A stretch of DNA of 64,000 bases from Methanothermobacter sp. MT-2 (lineage in GTDB: Archaea > Methanobacteriota > Methanobacteria > Methanobacteriales > DSM-23052). The position numbers were made by a program, and so were the translations under genes. The stretch is taken from contig AP017647.1 in the NCBI GenBank assembly GCA_003584625.1, positions 1,288,603-1,352,602 of the forward strand, in the 5' to 3' direction. The notes under the pieces are model-generated. The model made no database searches and was not told the DNA's origin. It saw only the letters and a list, made by a program, of their open reading frames with translations. Each line of letters starts with the position of its first letter. The stretch's first letter is position 1. Positions 29,964 through 39,457 of this stretch are shown here, piece by piece.

Positions 29964-30947
29964 ATGAAAATCTATTATGAAGATGACATAGAAATGGATG
30001 TAATAGCTGATAAAAAGATAGCAGTCATAGGATATGGTAGTCAAGGAAGAGCACAAGCAAGAAACATGGCAGACAGCGGATTAAATGTAATAGTAGGTGT
30101 CAGAAGTGGTGGAAGCTCATGGAAGCTGGCGAAAGAGGATGGCTTAGAAGTTATGACAATAGAAAATGCTTCAAGGGAAGCCGACATCATACATATCCTC
30201 ATACCCGATGAAATACAAGCAACAGTCTATGAACAATCCATAGAACCATACCTTACAGAAGGAAACACAATATCATTTTCACACGGCTACAACATACACT
30301 ACGGCTACATAAAAGCTCCAGAGGGGGTTAACGTTACAATGATAGCCCCAAAGGGACCTGGAGCCATGGTAAGAAGAACTTACCTTGAAGGATTCGGCAT
30401 ACCAGGACTAGTAGCCGTAGAAGTTGACGCAACCGGAGAAGCGCTTGAAATAGCCCTTGCAATGGGTAAAGCTTGTGGATTCGCCAAGGCAGGCATACTA
30501 GAGACAACATTCAAAGAAGAAACAGAAACAGACCTTTTCGGCGAACAGACAGTGCTTTGTGGAGGCGTCACAGAACTTATAAAAACAGCATTCGAAACTC
30601 TAGTAGAAGCAGGCTACCAACCAGAAATAGCATACTTCGAAACATGCCACGAACTAAAACTAATAGTAGACCTTATCTATGAAAAAGGCTTCACAGGAAT
30701 GTGGAAAAACGTCAGCAACACCGCAGAATTCGGTGGGCTGACAAGACGCTCAAGGATAATCACCAAAGATACAAAGAAAGAAATGGAAAAAATATTAGAA
30801 GAAATCCAAAAAGGTGAATTCGCAAGGGAATGGACACTAGAAAATAAGGCCGGCAGACCAGTATTAAAGAGAATGCGAAACCTTGAAGCAGAATTACAAA
30901 TCGAAAAGGTAGGATCCAAACTGCGAAAACTCTGCGGACTAGAATAA
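29964..30947 (+). CDS. ilvC: Ketol-acid reductoisomerase
   Basis: The 327 residues start with [20 protein letters not shown] followed by the Rossmann motif [17 protein letters not shown] and contain the Mg-binding [14 protein letters not shown] and the helical knot C-terminal domain ([19 protein letters not shown]). It catalyses the second step of branched-chain amino acid synthesis. ATG 29964 follows GGAGAGG; a longer frame to 29949 would overlap the site. Confidence 0.97.
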   Translation: MKIYYEDDIEMDVIADKKIAVIGYGSQGRAQARNMADSGLNVIVGVRSGGSSWKLAKEDGLEVMTIENASREADIIHILIPDEIQATVYEQSIEPYLTEGNTISFSHGYNIHYGYIKAPEGVNVTMIAPKGPGAMVRRTYLEGFGIPGLVAVEVDATGEALEIALAMGKACGFAKAGILETTFKEETETDLFGEQTVLCGGVTELIKTAFETLVEAGYQPEIAYFETCHELKLIVDLIYEKGFTGMWKNVSNTAEFGGLTRRSRIITKDTKKEMEKILEEIQKGEFAREWTLENKAGRPVLKRMRNLEAELQIEKVGSKLRKLCGLE

Positions 30948-30959
30948 GGGTGAAAAGCA

Positions 30960-31958
30960 TTGGTATTCGTCGGAATGGACCATGGAACGACTGGAGTATC
31001 ATTCACCATACTATCAAAGGAAATTGAACACTTCAAGCTTGGACGCGAAGAACTATCAAAAGGCAAGGTCTCTGCAATAGAAGAACTCTCAAAGAGAATA
31101 GACCTTGATGAAATCAAACTCATGGCAATAACCTATGCCATGGGGGATGCTATAAGAGCCATAAAACCAATAAACAAAGTTAAAGATAGGGGTATCATTT
31201 CTATTGGGGGTGCTGGTAAAGTCACAGGTGGTGGAACAAGAGTATACTCCGAGATAGAAAAATCAAAGATACCAACAGTATTAATCCCTGGTTTACACCG
31301 AAACCTACCATGCCTTGATGAACGCTTCAGAGCTGCATACTCACATCATGGAAGCGCGGAAAAGGTCAGCATATCCTATAATGCCCATCTTGAGACTGGC
31401 TGGGAAAACATGATAGTCTCTGATATAAGCTCCAATACAGTGACGATCCTAATCCAAAACGGGGAGATAAAAGGGGCTATGGATGCGTGTATAGGTGCAA
31501 TGGGTGTTATACATGGCCCATTGGACCTTGAAATGATCAGGGCAATAGATGATGGTTACAAGACTGCTAATGAATGTTTCTCACATGCCGGGGCTGTGAA
31601 GATTGCTGGTATAGATACAAAGGTTTCGAGGGCAAAGGACGAACTCATAAAAAGGTACCTTAAAGGTGACTATAAAGCCAGGTTAGCCATTGATACAATG
31701 GCAATGACAATAAAAATGGAGATCTGGGGACTTATAAGCATAGCAGAGAAAATAGATGGTGTAATCCTCACAGGATCCCTTGGAGCCATGGAAAAACCTA
31801 TAAACTTTTATAGTATCCTAGAAAGACAATTAGATTGTCCTATGGAGGTCCGTAGATTACCAGCCACTTCAGGGTCTCTGGGCAGCGCCCAGATAGCACG
31901 GGACATATACCATGGAAAAAGCGAAATTCTCGGGATAGAAGTGGAAGATTTACCCTGA
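30960..31958 (+). CDS. Methanogenesis marker protein 12 (ASKHA-fold, TIGR03281-like)
   Basis: The protein opens LVFVGMDHGTTGVSFTI, a phosphate-1 motif of the actin/sugar-kinase fold, and has GIISIGGAGKVTGGGTRVYS and GVILTGSLGAMEKP as further nucleotide-site loops. The whole matches the methanogenesis marker 12 family, present in methanogens but without established chemistry. It begins with TTG 12 bases after ilvC, with AGGGTGA as ribosome site, so it is expressed with the branched-chain amino acid genes. Its last 9 bases overlap the convergent LSm gene. Confidence 0.85.
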   Translation: MVFVGMDHGTTGVSFTILSKEIEHFKLGREELSKGKVSAIEELSKRIDLDEIKLMAITYAMGDAIRAIKPINKVKDRGIISIGGAGKVTGGGTRVYSEIEKSKIPTVLIPGLHRNLPCLDERFRAAYSHHGSAEKVSISYNAHLETGWENMIVSDISSNTVTILIQNGEIKGAMDACIGAMGVIHGPLDLEMIRAIDDGYKTANECFSHAGAVKIAGIDTKVSRAKDELIKRYLKGDYKARLAIDTMAMTIKMEIWGLISIAEKIDGVILTGSLGAMEKPINFYSILERQLDCPMEVRRLPATSGSLGSAQIARDIYHGKSEILGIEVEDLP

Positions 31959-32141
31959 TAGTGATATGAAAGCTATCTTCGTACCTCTTATGAATCTGAT
32001 CCCATCTTCTGTTTCAAGGATTGTGTTAAGATAATTATCAATGGATATAAGTTTACCTTCTTGTTCATTGTTATTTTTTAGGGTGACAATCACCTTCTTG
32101 TTTTTGAACTTCAAATATTGCTTGTTAATTTTATCAACCAT
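31950..32141 (-). CDS. LSm (Sm-like) RNA-binding protein
   Basis: The 63 residues show the Sm1 (KNKKVIVTLKNNNEQEGKLISIDNYLNTIL) and Sm2 (RFIRGTKIAFISL) regions with the bent five-strand barrel pattern; the run listed is broken here into motif segments for reference only. Sm-like archaeal proteins form heptameric rings that bind U-rich RNA. ATG 32141 follows GAGG by about 8 bases. It lies 23 bases downstream of surE. It is shorter than the usual 70-80 residue SmAP. Confidence 0.75.
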   Translation of the reverse strand: MVDKINKQYLKFKNKKVIVTLKNNNEQEGKLISIDNYLNTILETEDGIRFIRGTKIAFISLSG

Positions 32142-32164
32142 ATAATTAACCTCAAATAGAATGT

Positions 32165-32938
32165 TTAAAGCCATCCTTCCATTGATTTAAGGTCAGATGT
32201 GCAGTCAAGGGATAGGGGGGTGAGAGTTGCTACATTTTCTTCTTTAAGCGTATAAACATCTGTGCCTGGGAGATCATGACCTGCAGGTTCTCCATCAATC
32301 CAATAATATGGTCTGCCACGAGGATCAAGCCTCTTTTGCACATGTACATTATACATTCTATCACCTAATCTTGTGAGCCTTATTTCCTCCTTTTTCATGT
32401 GTAATGGTATATTAAGGTTGAGGAAATCAACACCTTCAGGCAAGCCTTTTTCTAGGATGTTCTTGGCTATATTATGGGTTATATTCTCTGCAATGGAAAA
32501 ATCAATGTCAACATGTCCATCATGAAACTTGATATCACCCCTTTTAACTTGCAAAGAAACAGCAAGGGCCGGCACTCCATGCACTGCAGCTTCCATGGCG
32601 GCTCCAATTGTCCCTGATGTTGTTAACTCTGACTTTCCAAGGTTTTCACCCATGTTTATCCCTGATATCACAAGATCGGGTTTTTCATCCGCTAATTCAA
32701 AAATGCCAAGGATCACGGCATCAGTTGGCGTCCCTGAAACAGAATAGGCCATGGTACCATCCCTTAATGTAACATCATTAACTCTTATAGGTTCAAATAG
32801 GGTTAAAGCGTGTCCTATCCCACTCTGCTGCGTGGCAGGGGCCACTATTATACATTCTCCAAGGTCTTTTACAGCATCCTTTGCAGCTATTATACCTGAA
32901 GAATTCACTCCATCATCATTTGTTATCAAAATTTTCAT
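32165..32938 (-). CDS. surE: 5'/3'-nucleotidase SurE
   Basis: The N-terminus MKILITNDDGVNSSGI carries the metal-binding Asp pair and GINMGENLG gives the other metal ligand, with SGTIGAAMEAAVHGVPALAVS after it. It hydrolyses nucleoside monophosphates. The 257-residue length is standard. ATG 32938 follows GAGGAT by 6 bases; a TTG at 32944 is an alternative. Co-directional with the LSm gene. Confidence 0.96.
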   Translation of the reverse strand: MKILITNDDGVNSSGIIAAKDAVKDLGECIIVAPATQQSGIGHALTLFEPIRVNDVTLRDGTMAYSVSGTPTDAVILGIFELADEKPDLVISGINMGENLGKSELTTSGTIGAAMEAAVHGVPALAVSLQVKRGDIKFHDGHVDIDFSIAENITHNIAKNILEKGLPEGVDFLNLNIPLHMKKEEIRLTRLGDRMYNVHVQKRLDPRGRPYYWIDGEPAGHDLPGTDVYTLKEENVATLTPLSLDCTSDLKSMEGWL

Positions 32939-33059
32939 CTTCAAATCCTCAATAGTATACTATTGCTAATGATCAAACAAAGATATTTAGTTATAGCAAC
33001 ATTTTTAATTATATAATTTATATAAATTGACAATGGAAGCAACCTTCTAGGTGGGAGAT

Positions 33060-33794
33060 TTGAAAAAAGAGAAGCTAGTAAATTTCATGGCAAGGATCAT
33101 GGAGGAATCTGGTTTCAAGGTTTATAAGGATTTCAGAACCTCAAAATATCTTGTGGACATCTATGGTACGCTCCCAACCGCTATCGGAGATATAAGCGTG
33201 GTTGTAGCATGCAAAAATTATGATGAAAAATGGAAGGTAGGATTAGACGTCCTCAAAGAAATGGAAATGGTTGCAAAAAACCTTAAAGCTTCCAAAATTG
33301 TTATTGTAACCACATCAGATTACACAAAACAAGCCATAAATTATGCTGCGAGAAAAAATATCAAACTCATAGACAGACAAGGGATAATATCATTAGCAGA
33401 AAACTTTTCAAAGAGACTACAAGCACCAGAAGAAGAATTCAACGAAGAAATAGAATCTTACACGCCTAAAGAATCCACATTTAGCAATTCAAGGAAACTA
33501 TTATCCCGGAGGGAACCCGAAACGCCAATCTTCAACAAATTCAGAGGATTATTCCAAAACCTCCTCTTCCTAGTCCTATTAGTAGTCGGCCTTTCAGTTG
33601 GACTCACAAAACTTATAGAGACCTTCATCAGATTAGACGAGAGAATCCTCGGAATATTGAAAATATTCTTCTCATTTATCTTATCCTATGGTATAACACC
33701 CCTCGGAGAAAAGGAGAGAATGTTCATATTACTAAGGGGCACCGTAGTCTTCTTCATATCCCTACTAATACTCATAATCATAATAATTATATAA
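33060..33794 (+). CDS. Mrr-like restriction-endonuclease-fold protein with membrane segments
   Basis: The first ~120 residues have the PD-(D/E)XK Mrr-like layout: LVNFMARIMEESGFKVYKD, a strand with YLVDIYG, then VVVACKNY (the Q/x-K strand) and IVIVTTSDYTKQAINYAARK. Residues about 165-245 hold three hydrophobic helices, ending in an all-Ile tail. A nuclease domain attached to the membrane is unusual for defence but is seen in archaeal proteins that may sense or degrade DNA at the membrane. TTG 33060 follows the GGTGGGAGAT site. It stands alone. Confidence 0.65.
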   Translation: MKKEKLVNFMARIMEESGFKVYKDFRTSKYLVDIYGTLPTAIGDISVVVACKNYDEKWKVGLDVLKEMEMVAKNLKASKIVIVTTSDYTKQAINYAARKNIKLIDRQGIISLAENFSKRLQAPEEEFNEEIESYTPKESTFSNSRKLLSRREPETPIFNKFRGLFQNLLFLVLLVVGLSVGLTKLIETFIRLDERILGILKIFFSFILSYGITPLGEKERMFILLRGTVVFFISLLILIIIIII

Positions 33795-33810
33795 AAAAAG
33801 AAGAATGGGT

Positions 33811-34452
33811 TTATTTTATTTTTGGTATTATTAGGCCGCCGAGTGTCATGAGTACTGAGAGTGTTGCGAGTGCTAATGGTGCTCCTGTAGGTTGCATTGG
33901 AACTTTCTCGGCGCTTGGTGTGACTGGTCCTATAATGTCGATGACGTATTCGTCTTCATTGTTTGTTGGGTCTGGGTCGGGTTGGTCGCCGTCTATCCAT
34001 GCGCCAAGGATGCCGTATCCTACTGTTTTTGCCGTTAAACCGATTTTGAGTGCGTAAATGTCATAGACTGGCATGTTACCAATATACCATATACCATCTA
34101 CTGGGTCAAAGGAAGGATCATAGTCAATCCAGTTGATACCATCCCATGAAACTGACCACCAGTTTACAATGTTTTCCACAGCAGGGTTTCCGAAGCCTTC
34201 TTCCCAAAGTTCAACACCCACTCCTGTTGCATCATCAGGACCAAGATTTGCTGCTTCAACCACGCCAACGACTTCATCACCAACCGTGGCATTATCAATA
34301 GGGTTGCCCTCAGAATCTGTTAATGTGACATTTACTTCAAGATCAGATTCACCCGTTTGATCAACGTCATCTTCTTGTGCCGTAACTGCCCCAGCGCCAA
34401 TCATGGAAACCAAAACAATCAGTGCAAGTAATGGTGCGATTTTCCTCATCAT
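33811..34452 (-). CDS. Secreted, membrane-anchored surface protein with DUF11/CARDB-like domain
   Basis: A signal peptide (MMRKIAPLLALIVLVSMIGA, cleavage after VTAQ or nearby) is followed by an acidic, Asn-rich domain with NVTLTDSEGNPIDNATVGDEVVG-like beta strands, repeated Trp and the sequence NNEDEYVIDIIGPV. A C-terminal hydrophobic anchor (LATLSVLMTLGGLIIPKIK) closes the protein. It belongs to the surface adhesin-like proteins common in Methanobacteriales. GGGGGGTG precedes the ATG, and a TATA (TGTATATAAT) lies about 20 bp further up. Confidence 0.8.
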   Translation of the reverse strand: MMRKIAPLLALIVLVSMIGAGAVTAQEDDVDQTGESDLEVNVTLTDSEGNPIDNATVGDEVVGVVEAANLGPDDATGVGVELWEEGFGNPAVENIVNWWSVSWDGINWIDYDPSFDPVDGIWYIGNMPVYDIYALKIGLTAKTVGYGILGAWIDGDQPDPDPTNNEDEYVIDIIGPVTPSAEKVPMQPTGAPLALATLSVLMTLGGLIIPKIK

Positions 34453-35185
34453 TTTTCACCCCCCTATCCAATTATATACAATAGACATTTTTCTGAAAAT
34501 TGTAATATTAAACTTTTACTATTAGATCTTGAATAGTAAAGTTTATATGATGCCATCCTATCTTGAGTCTTCTTTTCTTTGTCTTAATGTTCTAATATCC
34601 AGTTTTGTCTGTGGTGAGACAATGCCCCTCCAGTGCCCCCATCTTTTAAGTAATGTTTCGGATCGATGCAAGGAATAGACCAGCCAAAATTCAAGGTATT
34701 TTTACTTGAACTCTTGGGTGAAAATATACTGTTATCCTCTAAAATCTCAGACAGGTCATTGCCTAAACTGTTTACAACACCCTTTGCACTTATAGCTTTG
34801 AATCTTTGCATTCACAAACCCCCATAATGATAGAAAATAAGCTTCCCCCGTCTTATAACTGTCTTTAACCGTATTTATTTGAACATTCCTTACAGAATGG
34901 CTTAACCATCCTAATACGCAGCATGCCCCCCCTTTAAATCAAGTTTAACGGGTGATCCTGCCCGATTCTCAACAGAAATGGGAAAGTTTATAAGTCCGAC
35001 CCAACAGACTAACAAATTGGAGCAAATTTTATATTGTCATGTTAAACATTCTGCTCCATCCTCATATAAAAGCTTTAAGCTTCTATTATCCTAGAAATCC
35101 ATTATAGATGCTGGAACAAATCAAGATGGTGAATTTTTTTTGATAGCATCCTCTTGGAATCTTTTGGGATTTTGTAATTGGACTG
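34453..35185. other. Non-coding or relic region of about 730 bases
   Basis: Apart from the surface-protein promoter next to 34464-34475, the region has only a 75-codon frame on the minus strand (34584-34811) with atypical composition. At 35019-35057 GGAGCA and TGCTCC can pair around a 27-base AT-rich loop. I see no functional gene. Confidence 0.45.
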
Positions 35186-35452
35186 GTGAAAATGTATAAA
35201 CTGCAACTAAACACAAATACAAACCAAGAAAAAGAAGAGAATAACAGATCAGCTGATGAAAACGATACTTTAGCGTTCCCATTAGGATTTTTAGTCCATG
35301 TAGGCGAATCACATCCAACATGTCCCTTCTGCGGCTCTACTAACACGTACCAAACCAGTGTAAGACCTCTGGGAAATAACTGGTATTATTATTATCATTG
35401 TAATTCTTGTGGCAGGGACTTTGCAGAATACACAGAAAACGTATTCACATAA
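35186..35452 (+). CDS. Short zinc-ribbon protein related to the 63.4-kb surface protein
   Basis: Residues about 30-88 (PLGFLVHVGESHPTCPFCGS, then YYYYHCNSCGRDFAEYTENVFT) hold a C-x2-C...C-x2-C zinc ribbon. They match closely the C-terminal domain of the gene at 63433-63807, but the N-terminal membrane anchor of that paralogue is missing here. The first 25 residues are a polar linker. It may be a truncated or exported-independent form. The DNA of its last ~70 bases and what follows is almost identical to 63735-63812 (duplicated block). Confidence 0.65.
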   Translation: MKMYKLQLNTNTNQEKEENNRSADENDTLAFPLGFLVHVGESHPTCPFCGSTNTYQTSVRPLGNNWYYYYHCNSCGRDFAEYTENVFT

Positions 35453-35662
35453 CATGTCTAAAGAACATCATTACTTGTAAAAACGGGCTTTTATGGCATC
35501 TATTATGAAAAATGCTGTTAAAGCTTCGGCCCAAATTATGCCTGCTAAAAGCCAGCCCATGGCAGGTAGTAATATTCCATAAACTGTGATCAAAGTTGCA
35601 ATAAGTTGAGTAGCTACAATGGCGATGAAAAGTTGTGGTGCTGGTCTGATCTCCCAGAAATG
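35380..35662. repeat. Segmental duplication copy A (zinc-ribbon 3' end plus H+-ATPase 3' end)
   Basis: This block matches 63735-64000 with few differences. The match begins in the zinc-ribbon gene, crosses the convergent junction and continues into the ATPase C-terminal codons. Copy A keeps an intact ATPase reading frame; the second copy has two deletions and one inserted G. Confidence 0.9.
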
Positions 35663-37864
35663 GCCTCTTGTCCTTGCCATGAACACTGTTAAATGGCCGG
35701 CGACAGAGAGTTTGAGATATATGAAGGATTGGAGGACTGGGAGGGATAACTGTAATATTCTAATCCCTAAATAAAGCACGAAAAAGGATTCTATAACGCC
35801 TAAAATTCCAAGGAATGTGGCTATGCTTAATATGGTTTTCAGATTCCATTTTTCTGGTTTATTTGAATATTTTACATTATCGTAGGCGATTGTCATGATG
35901 GGCGCGTCGTTTAATAGTGCTAGTAGAATTATCATCAGGGCGTTTACTGGATAAAATTGGAATATGAGAATGGATGATGTAATAAAAAATAAAACCCTGA
36001 TGGTTTCGGTTATTCGGTAAATGGAGTAATTATTCATTCTTTGGAAGATCTTACGGCTTTGTTTTATAGAATCTATTATTACTGAGATTCCTGGTTGTGT
36101 AAGAACAATTGAAGCGGCTGACTTGGCTGCATCTGTAGCTCCTGCAACTGCAATCCCAACGTTAGCTTTTTTAAGGGCTGGAACATCATTTACACCATCT
36201 CCAGTCATGCAAACTGCATGTTCTTTTTCTTGAAGCAATTCTACTATCTCGTACTTATGTTCTGGGAAGACTTCTGCGAATCCATCTGCTTTTTCAACAA
36301 TCCTCCTTGCTTTTCTATCGGGCATGTCAATAAAATCTTCGGGAATAATGATATTGGTGCCGAGATTAACTAGTTTAGCGATCTCTTTTGCAATTGCAAT
36401 ATGGTCTCCAGTTACCATTTTTACATTTACTCCCATCGATTTAGCTGTTTTAACAGTTTCTGCTGAATCTTCACGTGGAGGGTCATAAAATCCTAAAAGA
36501 CCAACATATTGCCATTTTCCCGATTCATCGGTCTTGGCAACTCCAAGCGCACGGTATCCTCTCTCAGCAAAACTATCTACGCATTTATTCAATTTGTTGG
36601 CGATTTTATTGCTGGTGAGTGATAATATAACCTGGGGCGCGCCCTTTGAAACTTTGAATTCCTCGCCATCAGGATTCTCTATGGAAGCTTCTGTGCGCTT
36701 TGAAACTGGGTCAAATGGTCTAAATTCGATTATTCTATATCCTGTTATCTTAATGGACTTTTCTCGGGCCTTGGATAATATTGCAGTATCTATCGGATCT
36801 TTACTGTCCTTTTGAGACGCTAATCTAGCATATAAAAGCACATCCTCCTCTTTAAAATTGTTAAATGGTCTTATTCCCCCTAAGGTCAGTTCATTTTTAG
36901 TAATTGTACCTGTTTTATCAGCACATAGAATATCTACACCTGCCATTTCTTCAATGGCCACTAGTTTACTTACTATCGCTTCTTTCTTCGCTAAAGCCAC
37001 TGCACCAATTGCCATTGTAACAGAGAGAACAGCAGGTAAAGCTACGGGTATGGAAGCGATCACGAGGACAAGCACAAAATGAAGAGTCTCAAAGAAACTT
37101 TGATGGTGGAACAATGAGGCGATAAAAATGATTGTTACCATTATCATAGCTAGTATAATTAAATAATCACCAATTTTTATGACCGTTTTTTGGAGAAAGC
37201 TTTGAGTTTCAGCTTTTTCCACTAGTTGAGCAGTTTTGCCAAAATAAGTATTCAATCCAGTTGCAACAACTAAGGCATTCGTTTCTCCCTGATTAACTAT
37301 CGAACCAGAATAAGCAATATCTGAAGATTTCTTTTCTACAGGAAGCGATTCTCCAGTTAGTGCTGATTCATCAACTGAAATATCATCCATTATTTTAACA
37401 TCTGCTGGAACAATATCCCCCGAACCTATATGAATTATATCCCCTGGAACCAATTCTTTTGCTGATATTTCCTGCCATCTGCCATCTCGTAATACTCTTG
37501 CATTTAATGCAAGTTTTTCTTTAAGTAATTCAATAGCATTATCTGCTTTATGCTCCTGCCAAAAACCTACAACCGCATTCAAAACAAGTAAAGTAGATAT
37601 TATCCCCAAATCCGCCCAATGCCGAACTATAACCGATAAAATGACCGCTGCTTCTATAAGCCACGGCATTGGCCCCCAGAAGTATTTAAAGAACTTAATA
37701 ATAGGGTTTTCTTTTTTTTCAGTAATTTCATTAGGACCGCATTCTTGAAGTCTCCTTTGAGCCTCGGAAGAGGATATCCCCTTCTCATCTGAGGATAATT
37801 TTTCAAATAATTCTTCAAACGAACTTTTTTTGGCTTCATCAGCACTAATAATTAATTTATCCAT
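35471..37864 (-). CDS. Plasma-membrane-type proton-translocating P-type ATPase (P3A)
   Basis: The 797 residues follow the P3A plan: N-terminal cytoplasmic helix region, TM1-2, actuator domain with DESALTGESLPVEKK, TM3-4 with the PVALPAVLSVTMAIGA turn, the phosphorylation motif DKTGTITKNELTLGG, the hinge motif TGDGVNDVPALKKANVGIAV and six C-terminal membrane helices. It matches the archaeal/fungal plasma-membrane H+-ATPases (as MJ1226 of Methanocaldococcus). It uses ATP to export protons. The gene is intact; part of its 3' end is duplicated at the end of the window as a pseudogene. Confidence 0.93.
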   Translation of the reverse strand: MDKLIISADEAKKSSFEELFEKLSSDEKGISSSEAQRRLQECGPNEITEKKENPIIKFFKYFWGPMPWLIEAAVILSVIVRHWADLGIISTLLVLNAVVGFWQEHKADNAIELLKEKLALNARVLRDGRWQEISAKELVPGDIIHIGSGDIVPADVKIMDDISVDESALTGESLPVEKKSSDIAYSGSIVNQGETNALVVATGLNTYFGKTAQLVEKAETQSFLQKTVIKIGDYLIILAMIMVTIIFIASLFHHQSFFETLHFVLVLVIASIPVALPAVLSVTMAIGAVALAKKEAIVSKLVAIEEMAGVDILCADKTGTITKNELTLGGIRPFNNFKEEDVLLYARLASQKDSKDPIDTAILSKAREKSIKITGYRIIEFRPFDPVSKRTEASIENPDGEEFKVSKGAPQVILSLTSNKIANKLNKCVDSFAERGYRALGVAKTDESGKWQYVGLLGFYDPPREDSAETVKTAKSMGVNVKMVTGDHIAIAKEIAKLVNLGTNIIIPEDFIDMPDRKARRIVEKADGFAEVFPEHKYEIVELLQEKEHAVCMTGDGVNDVPALKKANVGIAVAGATDAAKSAASIVLTQPGISVIIDSIKQSRKIFQRMNNYSIYRITETIRVLFFITSSILIFQFYPVNALMIILLALLNDAPIMTIAYDNVKYSNKPEKWNLKTILSIATFLGILGVIESFFVLYLGIRILQLSLPVLQSFIYLKLSVAGHLTVFMARTRGHFWEIRPAPQLFIAIVATQLIATLITVYGILLPAMGWLLAGIIWAEALTAFFIIDAIKARFYK

Positions 37865-38276
37865 CTAAAACCCCAAATTAGTATGGATTTCGCTCCCCTA
37901 TTCAATGATTGAAATTTTACATCTAAAATTATCTTTTCTTCTGTATTGGATAAACATTTCTAAGTTGCAAGCACTACCAAGATAAGAGATAATACAATCT
38001 ATAAACCGTTTTATAGAAACATGCCGTCTAAAAACTTGCAGTTTATCATTGGGGGGGTTAACAATACTGGATATAATTTAGATGGAGGAGAAGAAATTCC
38101 TTGATAATATGGGGGGACTAAAAGTGCAGGGAGACTCTTTAAGAGAAAGGAGACCCAAAAGAAATTTTCTATATCATGGGAGGCTATTCTACATTCTATC
38201 ATTTACTTTACCTAGTCGCTATAATGGGTTCTCTTACGAAAAGCTTTCAGGACAAAAAACTCCCTGATTCTGTAAT
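37865..38276. other. Gap upstream of the H+-ATPase, no supported gene
   Basis: The ATPase promoter must lie at 37870-37950 on the minus strand; AT-rich candidates exist but no canonical TATA stands out. On the plus strand a 61-codon frame at 38082-38267 begins MEEKKFLDNMGGLKVQ behind G-rich DNA, but its composition is not protein-like. Nothing else is visible. Confidence 0.4.
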
Positions 38277-38435
38277 TTAGTCAGATTTAGAGGCAAGTTC
38301 TTCTAGAACTTCCTTTGGAAGCTTTTTGGCTATGCTTAACTTTGTAGGACATCTTCCAAGTTTTATATTCCTTTCTTTCGCCGCTTCCTTAAGATCAACA
38401 AGTTTAACTTTTTTAACAAGCTCCTCTACTTTCAT
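38277..38435 (-). CDS. Small SAP-like helical protein, 52 residues
   Basis: ATG 38435 follows GGGGGTGA by a few bases. The protein MKVEELVKKVKLVDLKEAAK continues ERNIKLGRCPTKLSIAKKLP and KEVLEELASKSD. The pattern of two short amphipathic helices around the RCPTKLSIAKKL turn resembles a SAP/HeH DNA-binding fold, where the second helix begins with a T-K-x-x-L motif. It is too small for confident family assignment. It is a plausible real gene because of its ribosome site and balanced codon use. Confidence 0.65.
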   Translation of the reverse strand: MKVEELVKKVKLVDLKEAAKERNIKLGRCPTKLSIAKKLPKEVLEELASKSD

Positions 38436-39129
38436 AAGTATTTCACCCCCAAGATTCTATTATAAACTTATTTGATATTTAACTTTTTTTCATCTCCCCT
38501 TTGTTGGTTGGTAATCCGATAATTGCCCATCGAGTCAACTACACCTCCTAGTGGATGGGGGGCTTGCAAGTGAATTATCCTTTGCATTGATTCCTTGTGT
38601 GAGGGCTGGGTTTTGGAGGTTAAGAGAGGTTGGATACGGGTAGTTGCAGTTAACACATCTGAAAAGAGATTGGCTTCTACTTTTTTTCCTGTTAGTTTTT
38701 ATAGGATTTTAGCAATTCTATCCCTCGCTTTTACAGCAAGCTTTGCAATTAAATGTTCTCTGGTATAATAGGTGAAATGATGCAAAGTAACAAGGATGGA
38801 AGCATCTTCTATGCCATTCTACTGATATAATTTACATGCTTCTCCTAGCTTTGATAGTGTCTATGGAATTTCTCTAGATTTCTCACTTGTCTTAAATTTT
38901 TACAAATTATTATCTTAACAATCCTTCATACATGTAAATGGGGGGGTGAGAAGCCCCACTTTCCCCCCGATTGGATGGGGGTATTGCAGAAAAAGAGAAT
39001 ATAATCAAGGAAAAAAATTCGCAGAGAAGATTTCTCATTTTAACAAATTTCATGGGGACAGGAAAAATCCAAAAAAAAGTTTTTCTTGAAAATTTTTTCA
39101 AAAAATTTAAATAGAGCTTTTCACAGAAA
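38436..39129. other. Degenerate region, possible insertion-element relic
   Basis: On the minus strand the stretch ~38529-38690 reads RCVNCNYPYPTSLNL and onwards to a stop, followed by GCAAGCCCCCCATCC and TAGTTGAC. The Cys pair plus the CCCCC/TAGTTGAC end are similar to the C-terminus and right end of TnpB-type insertion elements, but the reading frame upstream is broken. I cannot prove the identity. The rest (38690-39100) holds no open frame with good composition. A TATA-like TTTAAATAG at 39105-39113 belongs to the next gene. Confidence 0.35.
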
Positions 39130-39159
39130 ATGAAATATAGCTTTTGGGGGGGTTATATA

Positions 39160-39453
39160 ATTTTTTGTCCGGAATGCGGAACTGAAAACGAAGAAGGCGC
39201 GCAATTTTGCAAAAACTGCGGCACAAAGATTGATAGCGCGGCTAGAAGCGCCCCTACCCAACGAAGTAGTAAAGAACTTGTAGATGAGAAAAAACCTGGA
39301 AAAAACAGGACAAAAGGACTTATTATAAGTCTTATAGGAATGCTAATCCTCATTTTCGGAATAATTTCCCATGGCGGTTTTATAATCGTTCTCATTGGAG
39401 GAGTTATAGTAATCATTGGCTTATCACTCATGAAAAAATGGAAGGAGGTATAA
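39160..39453 (+). CDS. Zinc-ribbon membrane protein, probably initiating at ATT
   Basis: The protein has the N-terminal zinc ribbon FCPECGTENEEGAQFCKNCG, a Ser/Arg linker and two hydrophobic helices (GLIISLIGMLILIFGII, FIIVLIGGVIVIIGLSL). The G7 ribosome site at 39146-39152 is 7 bases before ATT 39160, where related proteins start M-F-C-P-x-C-G. The only upstream ATG (39130) lies within ~20 bases of the TATA-like element and probably upstream of transcription start. Translation from an ATT, or a recently lost ATG, is inferred. It may be coupled to the next gene. Confidence 0.75.
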   Translation: MFCPECGTENEEGAQFCKNCGTKIDSAARSAPTQRSSKELVDEKKPGKNRTKGLIISLIGMLILIFGIISHGGFIIVLIGGVIVIIGLSLMKKWKEV

Positions 39454-39457
39454 TAAT

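Noticed and set aside
34584-34811. 75-codon minus-strand frame ending in a His-rich tail
   Set aside because: No ribosome site, odd composition and no recognisable domain; it sits in relic-like DNA.
35019-35057. GGAGCA/TGCTCC hairpin
   Set aside because: Only 6 bp around a 27-base loop; expected by chance in this DNA.
38082-38267. 61-codon plus-strand frame
   Set aside because: Composition does not look like protein and no family is recognisable.
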